The position numbers and the translations under genes are program-made. 64,000 nt of DNA from Haliclystus octoradiatus. Lineage: Eukaryota; Cnidaria; Staurozoa; Stauromedusae; Haliclystidae. Below the pieces are notes generated by a model. It worked only from the letters and a program-made list of their open reading frames with translations, ran no database searches and was not told the DNA's origin. The stretch spans positions 17,600,814 to 17,664,813 of the forward strand of contig OU744450.1 in NCBI GenBank assembly GCA_916610825.1. The letters are read 5' to 3'. Of the stretch, positions 46,783 to 58,090 are shown in pieces (position 1 is the first letter of the stretch; the number at the start of each line of letters is the position of its first letter).

Positions 46783-46980
46783 AGGAGCAAAATTGACCGG
46801 CAGGCGCTACGCACTTAGGATCACGTGCATGTTTATTGTTTAACACAATGTTCATTGTTGACATGAATTTATAACAGATTAGGCCCTGCGTATAACAATA
46901 GTTTCAAAGCGAGACGGTTGAATTACGCTTAGCATAAATTCAACTTGTGCTCGCAGCGGTCGCCGGTCAATCTTGCCCCT
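46783..46980. mobile_element. 198-bp MITE with TTAA target duplication
   Basis: TTAA at 46779-46782 and 46981-46984; unit A has a single TTAA at the matching site (about 18840). The ends are AGGAGCAAAATTGACCGGC and, inverted, AGGGGCAAGATTGACCGGC. A second copy in opposite orientation lies at 56628-56827. The TTAA target is that of piggyBac-type transposases, though the terminal bases are not the usual CCC. No coding capacity. Confidence 0.9.
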
Positions 46981-47300
46981 TTAATAACTAAAAGTAGCTA
47001 ATTTCGAATATATTTCTTGGTATTTAAATTGTAATCTACATACTTACTTAGAACGGAAAATCAACCAAGGTCATTCTCTATTGTCTTAGTGTTATATTGT
47101 AAAATCGTCTATAACGATAGATCCCAGTAAAACGCACTTTATGAGATTCCCCAGGGGTTCATTACCAACTGTATATACTAAGTTTCAGATATTTTAAATT
47201 AGATAAAAATACTTTTTTTGTTTCCAGGTATTACTCTATGCAATTGTAATTAATTCTACCTTATTAAGTAATAGAAGCTAAGTATTCATTATCATGCAAG

Positions 47301-47804
47301 GGTAGCATTATTTGGCAGACACAGATTGAACAGCAAATCTTTGACTCAACTAAAATCATTAGTAGGGGATTTTTAGGCAAGCGTCTACGTAAACTAGGGC
47401 TTCTAAGAAAAATATCAGTTTTTCAATGTAATGATTTATCCGATAAGAAATGGTGGAGATATCAATGCTTTCAAGACTCTCTTTCTGCCATGCGTTTATT
47501 TTTGTGACTATTTTGTGACAGAATCGAATATCTACATCACGAAAATAGACATGCGGAAGAACTAGACAAATTAAATATCGAATTTACAGTCATTCCTTAT
47601 CGGATCATCTTCAATTATTTAACCTATTATCTTGTTTCAAATCCGATAGAAGTTCAACTTAAGAATTCAATCTTCATTATGACAATATGCAAACGGTATA
47701 ATGGTTGTCGGTCACAGTTTTACAACCTCCGTGAATCTAACTTGATCATCAAATTGTTAGAATCATTACAGAGATATATATTTTGCATTATTGGTAACTT
47801 TTAG
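47301..47804 (+). pseudogene. Unknown frame split by one TGA, copy B
   Basis: Same 163-codon frame as 19185-19688, with the TGA at the same codon and TAG at 47802. Changes from unit A include I-F, V-I, A-V, M-I, K-N, C-R and E-K. No indel occurs across the frame. Unrecognised. Confidence 0.35.
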
Positions 47805-48106
47805 AGGTGAGTTACATTTTCACATGCCAAACATTGAGTTAAATTGTATTACACAGGAAGCGGGACGAGAGGAATAGTTTGGATTTTATTTCATTCCCTC
47901 GGTCCAATGTTATGTACTAACGATGGTACAACCGTGATAGAATGTCATCTAACGATGTTTACACTGCTGAAAAGATATTGGACGCAAGATCTGTGGACGG
48001 ACACAAAGAATACCTAGTAATGGCTAAGCTACCCTGAAAGTGTAAATAGTTGGGAACCTGAATCACATATTCTCGACAAGAATCTCATATTAACATCTTT
48101 AACGGA

Positions 48107-48607
48107 ATGTCTACGTCAATAGAAGTTTCTGCAATGGATACTGAACATAACAATAATGCAGAGAAACAAAACAAAAGAGAAGAAATTTGCCAGCCCTTTT
48201 CAAAGTTCAAAGTCACCCAACTGAAACAGAAGCTACTAGAAATCGGCATGCCAAAGAGCGGATTAAAGACCGATCTCATTACAAGGTTGACTGATTACTC
48301 CTTACAAAAATCTCTAGAGAGCACAGAAATCAGGGATGCTTCAAATGCGATAGCTGAACCGTTAGATTTCTTGAATGCTATTCTCTATAGAAAAATGCGT
48401 GTATTAAGAAGAATACCAAAGGCTTCAAGACCATTAGCAGCTTCGGTATTAACGGAAAAGATCAATTCAATATTGGTCAATCCTTCAGAATTAAAAAACT
48501 GGTTATCATTGTTCCTCTTCTCTTTCCCGTGCCTTGCAGTGCCACATAGAGGTGGTAATTGTAAACGGTCTCACATGACAGAAGGGAAAGCAAAAACCTT
48601 AGCTTGA
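48107..48607 (+). CDS. SAP-domain ORF of the retroelement, copy B
   Basis: 166 aa, start ATG at 48107, with a handful of residue differences from 24805-25305. SAP motif at about residues 34-68. The C-terminal part (after about 120) is a linker toward the RT, which follows after a stop in a nearby frame. Confidence 0.65.
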   Translation: MSTSIEVSAMDTEHNNNAEKQNKREEICQPFSKFKVTQLKQKLLEIGMPKSGLKTDLITRLTDYSLQKSLESTEIRDASNAIAEPLDFLNAILYRKMRVLRRIPKASRPLAASVLTEKINSILVNPSELKNWLSLFLFSFPCLAVPHRGGNCKRSHMTEGKAKTLA

Positions 48608-48907
48608 AAAGTCTACGAAAAACTCAGAATATTTTCTAGCCAATGGCAGATGATAGATATATCTACCATATTGAAACCAACAGGAAGAAGGAACACAACT
48701 GAAGAAAGTCAACTAGCCCGCTTTGTGACAGAGAAATTGGTAGATGGAGATATCCAGGGAGCAATAAGAATGGTTGCATCGAATACCAAATTATCAGAAA
48801 TATCAAAACATTCTTTCGAGCTTCTCAAAGCAAAACATCCTGATGGCTCATTGAACGACCATCTACAGCGACCATCAGAAACATCTACTAACAAGATCGT
48901 AGTAAGT

Positions 48908-50147
48908 GAAACTGACATTAAACAATCTATTAAATCTTTCACAACGGATCTGCATCTGTAGTAGATGGTCTACGGCCACAGCACTTACAAGACCTTACCG
49001 CTCCGGTTGGTGAAGCAGGAGATAAGCTTATATCTGCCTTGACACGCTTATCAAACTTAGTTATTAGCGAGGAGTTAACCCCTACAATCCAACATATTTT
49101 TTTGGAGCATCTTTATTTCCTTGTCTCTCGGTGCGATTTTAAATTATTCATAAAAATGTTTGAAAACAATTGTGATCCTATGAACGAATCTCGCTTCGCT
49201 GGCAGGAAATTCCTATTTAAACTATCTTTTTCTATGACAGTGAGAACATATTTTTTAGAGTTTATAGGAGAGATCAAATAATTTTGAAAATGTCAATGAG
49301 GAGAGCACTAAAATATGTCCTTTGCGTCAGCCATCTTTGTTCCCCATGTTGCACATTTTCGTCAGCAGTCTATGTAAGTCTATGCACATACCTCACCAGT
49401 TAGGATATGGCATCAGAGGTGGAGCAGAAGCAGTCATCCATGCTGCTAGATCTCTTCGGGAAACTAAGACTAACTCGAACGAACGATACCGAGCAGTGAA
49501 AGTAGATTTTTCAAATGCGTTCAACAGTCTTCACAGGCAATCAATGCTTACAATGATCGCGGAGGACTACCCAGAATGCTATCTCTACATCTATTCTAGC
49601 TACAGCCAGTATAGCAACTTAGTATTCGGAGATTTTATTATTTATTCGAAGCAAGGTATTCAGCAAGGAGATCCACTCGGACCACTGTTATTTGCTCTCA
49701 CTATACATCCAATTGTGGAGTAAATGTCATCAGAATTTACTCAATGGTATTTGGACGATGGAATATTAATGAATGACGAGGAATCATTAACGAGAGATTT
49801 CCAGACGATCAAAGACATTGGAGAAACTATGGGCCTCCATTTGAATATAAGCAAATGTGAGACATGTCTTATCGGCGAGAATACATCTTTACCGCCTGCT
49901 CTGAGCAACACCAGACTAGTTAAATGTGAAGATTTCGTGTTACTCGGCTCTGGCATTTCATCTAAAGCCCATGGCATGAAACTGACATTAAACAATCTAT
50001 TAAATCTTTTCACAACGGATCTGCATCTGGAGTAGATGGTCTACGGCCACAGCACTTACAAGACCTTACCGCTCCGGTTGGTGAAGCAGGAGATAAGCTT
50101 ATATCTGCCTTGACACGCTTATCAAACTTAGTTATTAGCGAGGAGTT
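48908..50147 (+). repeat. 167-bp direct repeats flanking the RT palm
   Basis: The sequence at 48908-49075 recurs at 49980-50147 with one or two changes. Unit A has it once (25596-25763), and there the intervening 0.9 kb is missing. Confidence 0.9.
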
Positions 50148-50734
50148 TTTACCATCAAAACTATTAGATTTCAAACAACTGATATGCAGATTAACTTTAC
50201 TTGAACCCCATCATGCATTTTATTTATTTAGCCATTTTATGTTTTTACCTTACGTTTCACCTTTTTATTTTAAGCTTACATACTTTTTAAGAACATCATC
50301 ATGTTATAATAGTGCTGTTTTAGAGGAATTTGATTATGAACCAAAGAATTCACTTGAAGAACTTTTAAATATCCAACTCAGTGAAGATCAATGGGCGCAA
50401 GCTAGCTTTACAATCAACTCAGGTGGCTTGGGGATCCGAAAGCCAACAGACATCGCTTTACCTGCCTTCATTGCCTCTTTCGTGGTTCCTCTACTTTGGC
50501 AAAGGATATCTTTGCAAAGACTAATGTAAATCATGAAAGTAACGAAGCACCAGCAATTGAAGCCTGGATAACCAAGACAAATGGGGAAAGTCTTCCATAA
50601 TGCCATCGACAAAATCATGGGACAAACCTTTGATCCAAATAGCACAAACCAAGGTCCTCTCCTCTGCTGTGGGTCAAAGAAACGTTGCCAGAATCTTAGC
50701 TGCACAAACAAAAGGATCTGGTGCATGGCTCAAT

Positions 50735-51530
50735 GCACTCCCGTCACACACCATGGGTTTAATGCTTAATAACAATCAGCTACGCATAATAATTTCACTC
50801 CGATTGGGACTGGAGACGGTACAATCCCATATATGTAAATGCGGCCAACGAGTAGATCAACAAGGAGTCCACGGTCTTTCATGTAAAAAGAGTTCTGGAC
50901 GATATGCAAGGCACCATGAAGTAAACGTCATCATCAAGAAGGCTTTGTGCACTGTAAACGTCCCTTGTAAACTTGAACCTCAAGGCCTAGCGAGAACAGA
51001 TTTTAAAAGACCTGATGGAATCAACCTAACTCATTGAGAAAAAGGCTGCTCAGCTTTATGGGACTTTACATGCCCTGATACTCTTGCTCCCAGCCATATC
51101 GAAAAAACATCTCGCAAACCAGGAGCAGCTGCTGTAAACGCCGAAGCAAAGAAGATCACAAAGCATAGGCAGCTGTCAACAAATTTCATCTTCATCCCCG
51201 TAGCCATAGAGACGATGGGCTTGTACTGATCGGCTGCTACGTTGTTCTTGAAGCAGCTATCTGCAAGGTTGAAAGACTCAATGCACTCCTGTCACCCGCC
51301 ATGGGTTTAATGCTTAATAACAATCAGCTACGCATAATAATTTCACTCCGATTGGGACTGGAGACGGTACAAGTCCATATATGTAAATGCGGCCAACTAG
51401 TAGATCAACAAGGAGTCCACGGTCTTTCATGTAAAAAGAGTTCTGGACGATATGCAAGGCACCATGAAGTAAACGTCATCAACAAGAAGGCTTTGTGCAC
51501 TGCAACGTCCCTCTACACAGGACGATAATG
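50735..51530 (+). repeat. About 225-bp direct repeats in the zinc-finger region
   Basis: 50733-50955 recurs at 51277-51500 (CAATGCACTCC...AAGGCTTTGTGCACTG) with a few substitutions. Unit A has one copy (26346-26570). The endonuclease-like segment lies between the repeats. Confidence 0.9.
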
Positions 51531-51697
51531 CAGAAAAATATTTAAAAGAGAGGGTTTCAGTAGCAGTACAAAGAGGGAATGCTAATAGTATCATGGGTAT
51601 CTTTATTAATGATGACGTCGAGAACAATTTTGAAATAGATTAATTAGGTTTTTTGATATATTGGTATATTGCAGCTAGCCAGTCAACTGAAAAACTA

Positions 51698-54600
51698 TCA
51701 TCTACGTGTTACCATTACTACCATTACTGTAGACCCTGGTAAAAACTTTCGAGGATCATCGGAGGGTATGCTCTGAGTTCGTACATGTGTTTGCAAATTG
51801 GGTATTAGTAGGTGTAATGGTGTCCGAAAAGTTCGTTTCATTAGTAATTCACTAGGAGCAATTCCCATTGTAGCATGTGGTCTTGTCCGATAGACGCACA
51901 AAATATGATCTAAGGTCAAGTGAAGTGACTTTGAAGAATGTCTGTTTTTCTTCAAGGCAGATTAAACAATTTGGACTGCCCTTTCGACTTGCCCATTCGA
52001 GCGTGGATGATATGGTGCTGTAGTAGTATGTTTGATGCCATTTTGAGAGCAGAATGATTTAAACTTTTGAGATTTGAATTTGGATGCATTGTCGGAAACA
52101 ATTTGTCCAGGTAGTCCAAGGTATGAGAGGGATTTTGTCAGGATCTGTATTGTGGCTTCTGATTCTGTTGTTAGGACGATGTAAACGTCAATACATTTCG
52201 AGAAAGCGTCAATAATTATCAGGAAAAGCTTTCCCATGAACGGTCCTGCATGATCAATATGTATTCGTGACCATGGTGCAGTGGGGTATTGCCACGGATA
52301 TGTTGCTGCTGCATCTGTCATTCTTGCATTTTCTTTGCAGACTTGGCATTCATGTGCCAATGGTTCTATATCTTTGTCAATACCCTTCCACTAGATGAAA
52401 CTGCGTGCCAATCCTTTCATTTTTACAATCCCTTGATGTGTTTGATGAAGGACTTCAAGTGCCTTTCTCTGTAGCTGTTGTGGAACCACTACTCTTGAGC
52501 CCCACAATAGAGAATCGTGGTGTATGCTTAGCTCATACCATTTACTAGCAAAATGCTTTACATCCTCTCAGCTAAGCGCTTGACATGTACCCCCTCATTT
52601 TACCTGATTTACCAACGCACTGATCAGGGGGTCATTTCTTGATGCTTTGTTAATTTTCTTGAATGTAGGTGAACTCTCTCCTAGTGTTTCAATCAAATGC
52701 ATTGTGTCTGAAGGGGCCAGAGATTTCTTCTTGCTAGGAGGTAATCCCACTGGTAGAAGACTGAAGGCATCTGCATTCAGATGTAAGCTTCCAGCGCGAT
52801 ATACTATTTTATAATCGTACTGTGACAGGTGAAGTGACTAACGTATCAATCTGGATGCTGCTAATTTCGTAGTCGCTTTATGTTCTGAGAACAGTGTGAT
52901 CAATGGTTTGTGATCTGTAATAATTTCAAAATGACGACCATATAAATAAAGATGAAACTTCTCAACACCAAATGTGATTGCTAGCCCTTCTTTTCCAGTT
53001 TGAGTAGTTTTTCTCTGCTGAATTGAGTGTTCTCGACCCACATGAAATTATCTTTTCGTCTCCATTTGGATATATATGCGACAATACTGCATTAATCCCA
53101 TGATGCATCTTCATCGTGATGCATCACATGCTAAATCTATGGGTAAATTTTGGTCATAGTGAACCAGTAAACGATCGCTATTCAATGCATATCCCTTGAA
53201 GTACCCCAATGCAAAGTTGTATCTTGGTTCAATAGTTCATATAAGGGAGCTAACAACTCTGTAGCGCTTGGTAGAAATTTTGCATAATAGCTAAAAAGAC
53301 CAAGCCACGCCCTAAGCTGCGTTGAATCTTTTGGTGGCGGTGCTTTGCAGATAGCATCAAGTTTTGTAGGTAAGGGTTTTAATCCACTTGCATTAACTAT
53401 CTGTCCCAAAAAATCAATTTCTTTCCATTTGAATTGACACTTCTGCCGTTTGAGTCTCAATCCTGCTTTCTCAAGGCGTGAAAATACTTCTTCGAGGCGT
53501 TGGATTATTACCGGGGTGCTGCATGCAGACATACAACGTCATCTAAATAACACGCTACCCCAGGAATCCCTGCCAATAATGAGTCGATCACCCGTTGAAA
53601 AATTGCAGGGCCTGACGATATCCCAAATGGTAATTGTGTATATCTAATAACCCTCTATGTGCATTTATAGTTCTTGTGAGTTTTCGTCCAGCGAAAGTTG
53701 GGTGTAGGCATGTGCTAAACCTAACGTGCGAATACTGTACTGCCACCCAGTTTAGTGAAAAGAGTATTAATATCTGGTGTAGTATAAGCATCTGTTTTGA
53801 TATTGCAATTTACAGTCGGCCTGAAGTCACCACATAGTCGTACGGTCTTATCTGGTTTAACTACAGGTACGGCTGTTGATGAGGCCCAATTGCTGTGTTT
53901 CACAGGGCAAAGTACTCAATCATAGGGTGAATTGCAAACGGCACTGGTCGTGCTCTTAAAAACTTTGGGGTAGCATTTTCTTCTTTAGTCTCTTGCTGCG
54001 CATGTACTTCAGTAGAATTGTGTTTTGCTACGCAAGCTCTTTCCACGTGTCCTATATGTTTTTGCAAATATGAGGGTGGGTGTAAAATACCGACCCGCCG
54101 ACTTGCCAACCACACAGACCAGATTGATTTAATCTAGAATTGCAGGGTTGACATGACGAATACTTCACGGCGTTGTCAGAATATTTTGTAACAACTTTCT
54201 GCTGAAGATTTATAAATTTTCTTTAATAGGTATGTTCTCTGTCGAATTAATTCTTCCAATTTGTTTAGCTCGACAATTCAACTGGGAAAGCATCGACACA
54301 ATTATGACACGCACATCAACCCACGTTGTTTATGTTTCGTAGTAATACATATTTACGAGATGTGGATTGTTATTATTCCTGTTATTGTTATGTGGAACCT
54401 TGACTGTACATTTCATGTAAATTTAAACAGTTAGTCAAGTTTTAAAACATGTGCTTTACTTAATTTTCTGTATTCTTTCCTTTACTTTAGTACCAACGTT
54501 ATAATATTATACCGTAAATGCTCAAGTAATCGTCCTTGTTCACCTTTGCATCTTCGTAAATATGTATTACTATGAAACATAAACAACGTGGATTGATGTG

Positions 54601-55804
54601 CGTGCCGTAATTGTGTCGATGCTTTCCCAGTTGAATTGTAGAGCTGAACAAATTGAAAGAATTAGTTCGACGGAGAACATACCTATTAAAGAAAATTTAT
54701 AAATCTTCAGGACTTCAGCAGACATCGTATTTATTTGCAAGATAATAAATAACGGTGTAAAGCAAAAGTTGCACTTGCACGGACCGTCGGAAGAATGTGT
54801 ACATTCCAATCAAAATCATATACAGTATGGCTTGGAAGTTTCAATTGTAGCCTATTCATGCTTTAAGGGTCACTAAATATGAAGCTTATCACACTTATCG
54901 GTCATATTTACTGGAGAAATAATAAATATCGTATTTATGAATCAAAAGTTCATACAAAATATTGTGTACAACGCCGTGAAGTATTCGTCATGTCAACCCG
55001 GAAATTCTAGATTAAATCAATCTGGTCTGTGTGGTCGGCGAGTCGGCGGGTCGGTATTTTACACCCACCGCAAAAATGACATTTCATAGACTTGAATTTA
55101 CAAGTTCGTGCTAGGTGATTTTCACTAGCGCAACGATAACAGAACTGTTTTGCGTCGGCTTTACGTTTGTCTTAGGTACATCTATTGTCGAGTGATCTGA
55201 TGTTTTGTGACTCAAAATATTGTCCATATTCTTGACAGGTTGTTCAATTGCCAAACATATTTTAATGGCTTTATCTAGTTTTAGATTATGTTCACATAGT
55301 AAATTTCGAAGCATGGTTTGGTCTTCGATACCCGTAACAAATCCTACCTCTGAGTTGGAAATCCAGGTCATCTCCAAAGTTACAATATTGAGCTAAATGC
55401 CTTAGCCGTGTAATAAAAGTTTGTATGGACTCACCTTCCTTTTGTTTTGCAGAATGAAAAGTAAATCTTTCCACCATTTCATTTCTTGCTGTCGCTTTGT
55501 GTTCTGCCACTTTTGAAACAAGATTTCTGAAACTTATCGTTGATGGCTTTTCTGGAAATATTGTATCTTTCGCCAACCTGTATGTCGTGTTGTCTATTAC
55601 TGTGACCAATACATTTGTTCTCTCGCTTCCTGTAATTCCATTGACTTCAAAATAGCTTGTCAACCTCTCATTAAAATCATTCCAATTCTCTCCTTCCGCG
55701 TATTCGGGAATTTTCCCAATCAGAGTAGAGTTCCATGTTTTACTGCAGCTGTTTTCGACTTTGAGGAAGAACCGTGTAAAGTGTTCCTCTTCTTGCTCTG
55801 ACAT
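51698..55804 (-). mobile_element. Ty3/gypsy-like LTR retrotransposon fossil, copy B (gag-pol)
   Basis: Minus strand, element order from high coordinate: gag capsid-like region (55804 to about 55292), gag C-terminal part (to about 55081), then pol with reverse transcriptase (about 53903-53182), RNase H (about 53041-52838) and integrase (about 52360-51698). A foldback transposon (54075-55069) is inserted between the gag and pol parts. No LTR pair is visible. Broken, with roughly half a dozen or more breaks; shared with unit A for the pol part, so older than the duplication. Confidence 0.85.
54075..55069. mobile_element. 995-bp foldback (MULE-like) element
   Basis: Terminal inverted repeats of about 100 bp start GGTGGGTGTAAAATACCGAC at both ends. 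Flanks are GCAAATATGAG (54064-54074) and GCAAAAATGAC (55070-55080), an imperfect 10-11-bp target duplication; long termini with 9-11-bp duplications are typical of Mutator-like elements. A second inner inverted repeat (about 54205-54370 with 54550-54720) makes most of it able to fold back. No coding frame. Inserted in the LTR fossil. Its copy in unit A is cut at 29805. Confidence 0.85.
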
Positions 55805-56510
55805 TGTGAATTCGCATCCACTTTCTCGTCGCCACTTTTATACATTGCAGTTACTTCAGAAGAATGAATTTCTATGTCTAATGAATCATCTATGTGTTAG
55901 CATTATGAACTACGTATCCCGTGGTTTATAACATAAGTGCTAAAACATAACAGTTTTAGCTTTTTATAATTGAGCCTCTCTGTCATGTATAACACTACTT
56001 ATTCATTGAATTACTTGTAATATACAATATCATGCAGCAGTCCTCTGTCTACCGTCATTAGAATAAGACCAAAGTTAATGCAATAGAGTCTATTCAAGTA
56101 ACTTTGATAAGACATAAATGACGATTCAACACTGTCTCGTCTATGTATATATTCTAGTAGCGCTTTATCCTATATCTTAATCCACCATCGTTAATATCGA
56201 AGTATTTATCAGTGTCTATTGGATTTCTTACTGCATTAATTTATTATCATATCCGCTTATTTTGGTTATTTTTATCGTATTTACTGGTTTATATCATTTC
56301 ATGTTCTCTATATATTGTTTGGGTTACCATTGTTTGGCTTACTACTCAACTATCCATTACCTCTTTATAAAGATATCAGAACTATTTCTCTATTATTTTA
56401 TGTCACTATGATCATTCCACCGTCAACTTTAACAGATTCTAATCGTACTCAACCCGTCGCTTAAAGCAAAACAAATACAACATATTCAATTCAACTAAAG
56501 TATTTTTTAT
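55805..56510. other. Sequence upstream of the gag fossil
   Basis: Could include an LTR remnant (a TG-starting block near 55896), but I cannot find a matching second LTR. No gene recognised. Confidence 0.3.
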
Positions 56511-56627
56511 AGAATAGAATAGAATAGAAATAGTTTATTTAAAGACATATAAACAACTATAATACATGATTTTTGCTTTTTGTTCTATTTGATTACATGT
56601 ATGTGTTATATAAGGCATTATTGTTAA

Positions 56628-56827
56628 AGGGGCAAAATTGACCGGCGACCGCTGCGAGCACAAGTTGAATTTATGCTTAGCGTAATTCAACCGTCTCGCT
56701 TTGAAACAATTGTTATACGCAGGCCTAACTTGTAATAAAATTCATGTCAACAATGAACATGGTGTTATAAACAATAAGCGTGCACGTGATCCTAAGTGCG
56801 TAGCGCCTGCCGGTCATTTTTGCTCCT
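56628..56827. mobile_element. 200-bp MITE with TTAA target duplication, second copy
   Basis: TTAA at 56624-56627 and 56828-56831. Homologous to 46783-46980 in inverted orientation, with the same AGGRGCAA...TTGACCGGC ends. It lies in the 3' untranslated region of the LINE. Confidence 0.9.
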
Positions 56828-58090
56828 TTAAGCAGTCGTTTTTTGATGTCTGACGGCGTCATCGTCGTCTAATAATTAGTTTGATTGAGAATATAGTGTA
56901 TTTTTAATTTCTTGTTTATATTTAATTATATTGTATGAATCGTATTTGTAATATTTATTTAGTGATTGTGCACCTCGAAAGCTGAATGATCGTTTACCAA
57001 GGTCAGTATGGACGCGCGGGAGAATGTACATGTTTTTTCTTGTAATATATTTGTGGTTACTTTTATTAAATAAAGTCTTTAATTCTGAACCATATATTCC
57101 TGATTTAGATTGATGGGCTGTACATGCAGTACGGCGATGTGACATGTGGCTGATAGAGAGCCATCCCAGTCGTTCAAGTGCATCTTCCATTCTATCAAAC
57201 TTTCGCTTTCCACATATCAATTTTGCCGCCCAATTTTGTATTCCTATCTGGACCCTTCTAAGCTGTGTTTTGTTGCATGAGGCCCAGACTTCGATAGCGT
57301 AGAGACAAGGATTTAAAATTTTTGTTTCTATAAGTGTTTTAAATAACCCAGCTGGAATATAAGGGCGAATCTTTGATATTGCAGATAATCTGTAGGAAGC
57401 AGTTCTTAAGATTTTATCCACGTGCTTCTTGAAACTCATTTCATTATCAAAGACCACGCCCAAGCTGTACTTACATACTCTATACTTTGTTTGTCAATTG
57501 TCAAAGTTGGCAGAGTTCGGTTAATTAACTTTTTGTGACCAATAGCCATAATTTTTATTTTATTAGTGTTGAGTAGTAGAGAATTTGCAGCAAACCAAGT
57601 CGAAACTCTTTTTGAATCATCATTAATTTGTATTTGTACATTACACAGTGATTGGTTGTCTTTAGATTTAAAATTATACAATACTTGTGTGTCATCGGCA
57701 AACTGGCCAGCTGCACCATGTTTAATTACGTTTGGTAGATCATTCACATAAACTAAAAAGAGCAATGGTCCAAGTACTGAGCCTTGAGGTACTCCACATG
57801 ACAGTGTAACTTCGTCAGAGTAGATTTGTTCACTTTTATGGTCTGTTTGCGGTCTTTTAAGTACGATTCTATCCATGCCAATGCAATGTCAGATAATCCG
57901 AATAGTTTAAGTTTATCCAATAAAATATTATGTTGAAGGCTATCGAATGCTTTAGATAGGTCCATGAGAATTAACAAGAAAGTATCACGAGTGTCCATGT
58001 TTTTAAGAATTCTTTCCGTTATGTTCAGAAGGGCTGTAACTGTCGAGCGACAGTGTTGGAATCCATGTTGATATTTATTTAGGATAGGAG

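Larger units (their letters stand above)
47955..51660 (+). mobile_element. SAP/RT/endonuclease LINE-like retroelement, copy B
   Basis: More complete than copy A. In order: SAP ORF (48107-48607); RT N-terminal part (48650-48961); an unrelated-looking stretch (49075-49320); RT palm (about 49376-49723) with YRAVKVDFSNAFNSLHRQSM and QQGDPLGPLLFAL; a continuation with the active-site-like YLDDGIL (49724-49980); a repeat of the RT N-terminal part; a zinc-finger region (CKCGQ...GVHGLSC...RHHEVN); and an endonuclease-like segment with FKRPDG and ALWDFTCPDTLAPSHI (about 50995-51240), resembling the PD-(D/E)XK-type endonucleases of early-branching LINEs. It is broken in several places. Confidence 0.65.
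29810..54743. repeat. Duplicated unit B
   Basis: Second copy of the unit described at 1026-29805, same orientation. It lacks the Harbinger element, the long-TIR element and the 99-bp insert, and has its own LINE (38891-44388), TTAA MITE (46783-46980) and extra RT-element segments (49075-50147 and 50950-51490). Confidence 0.92.
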
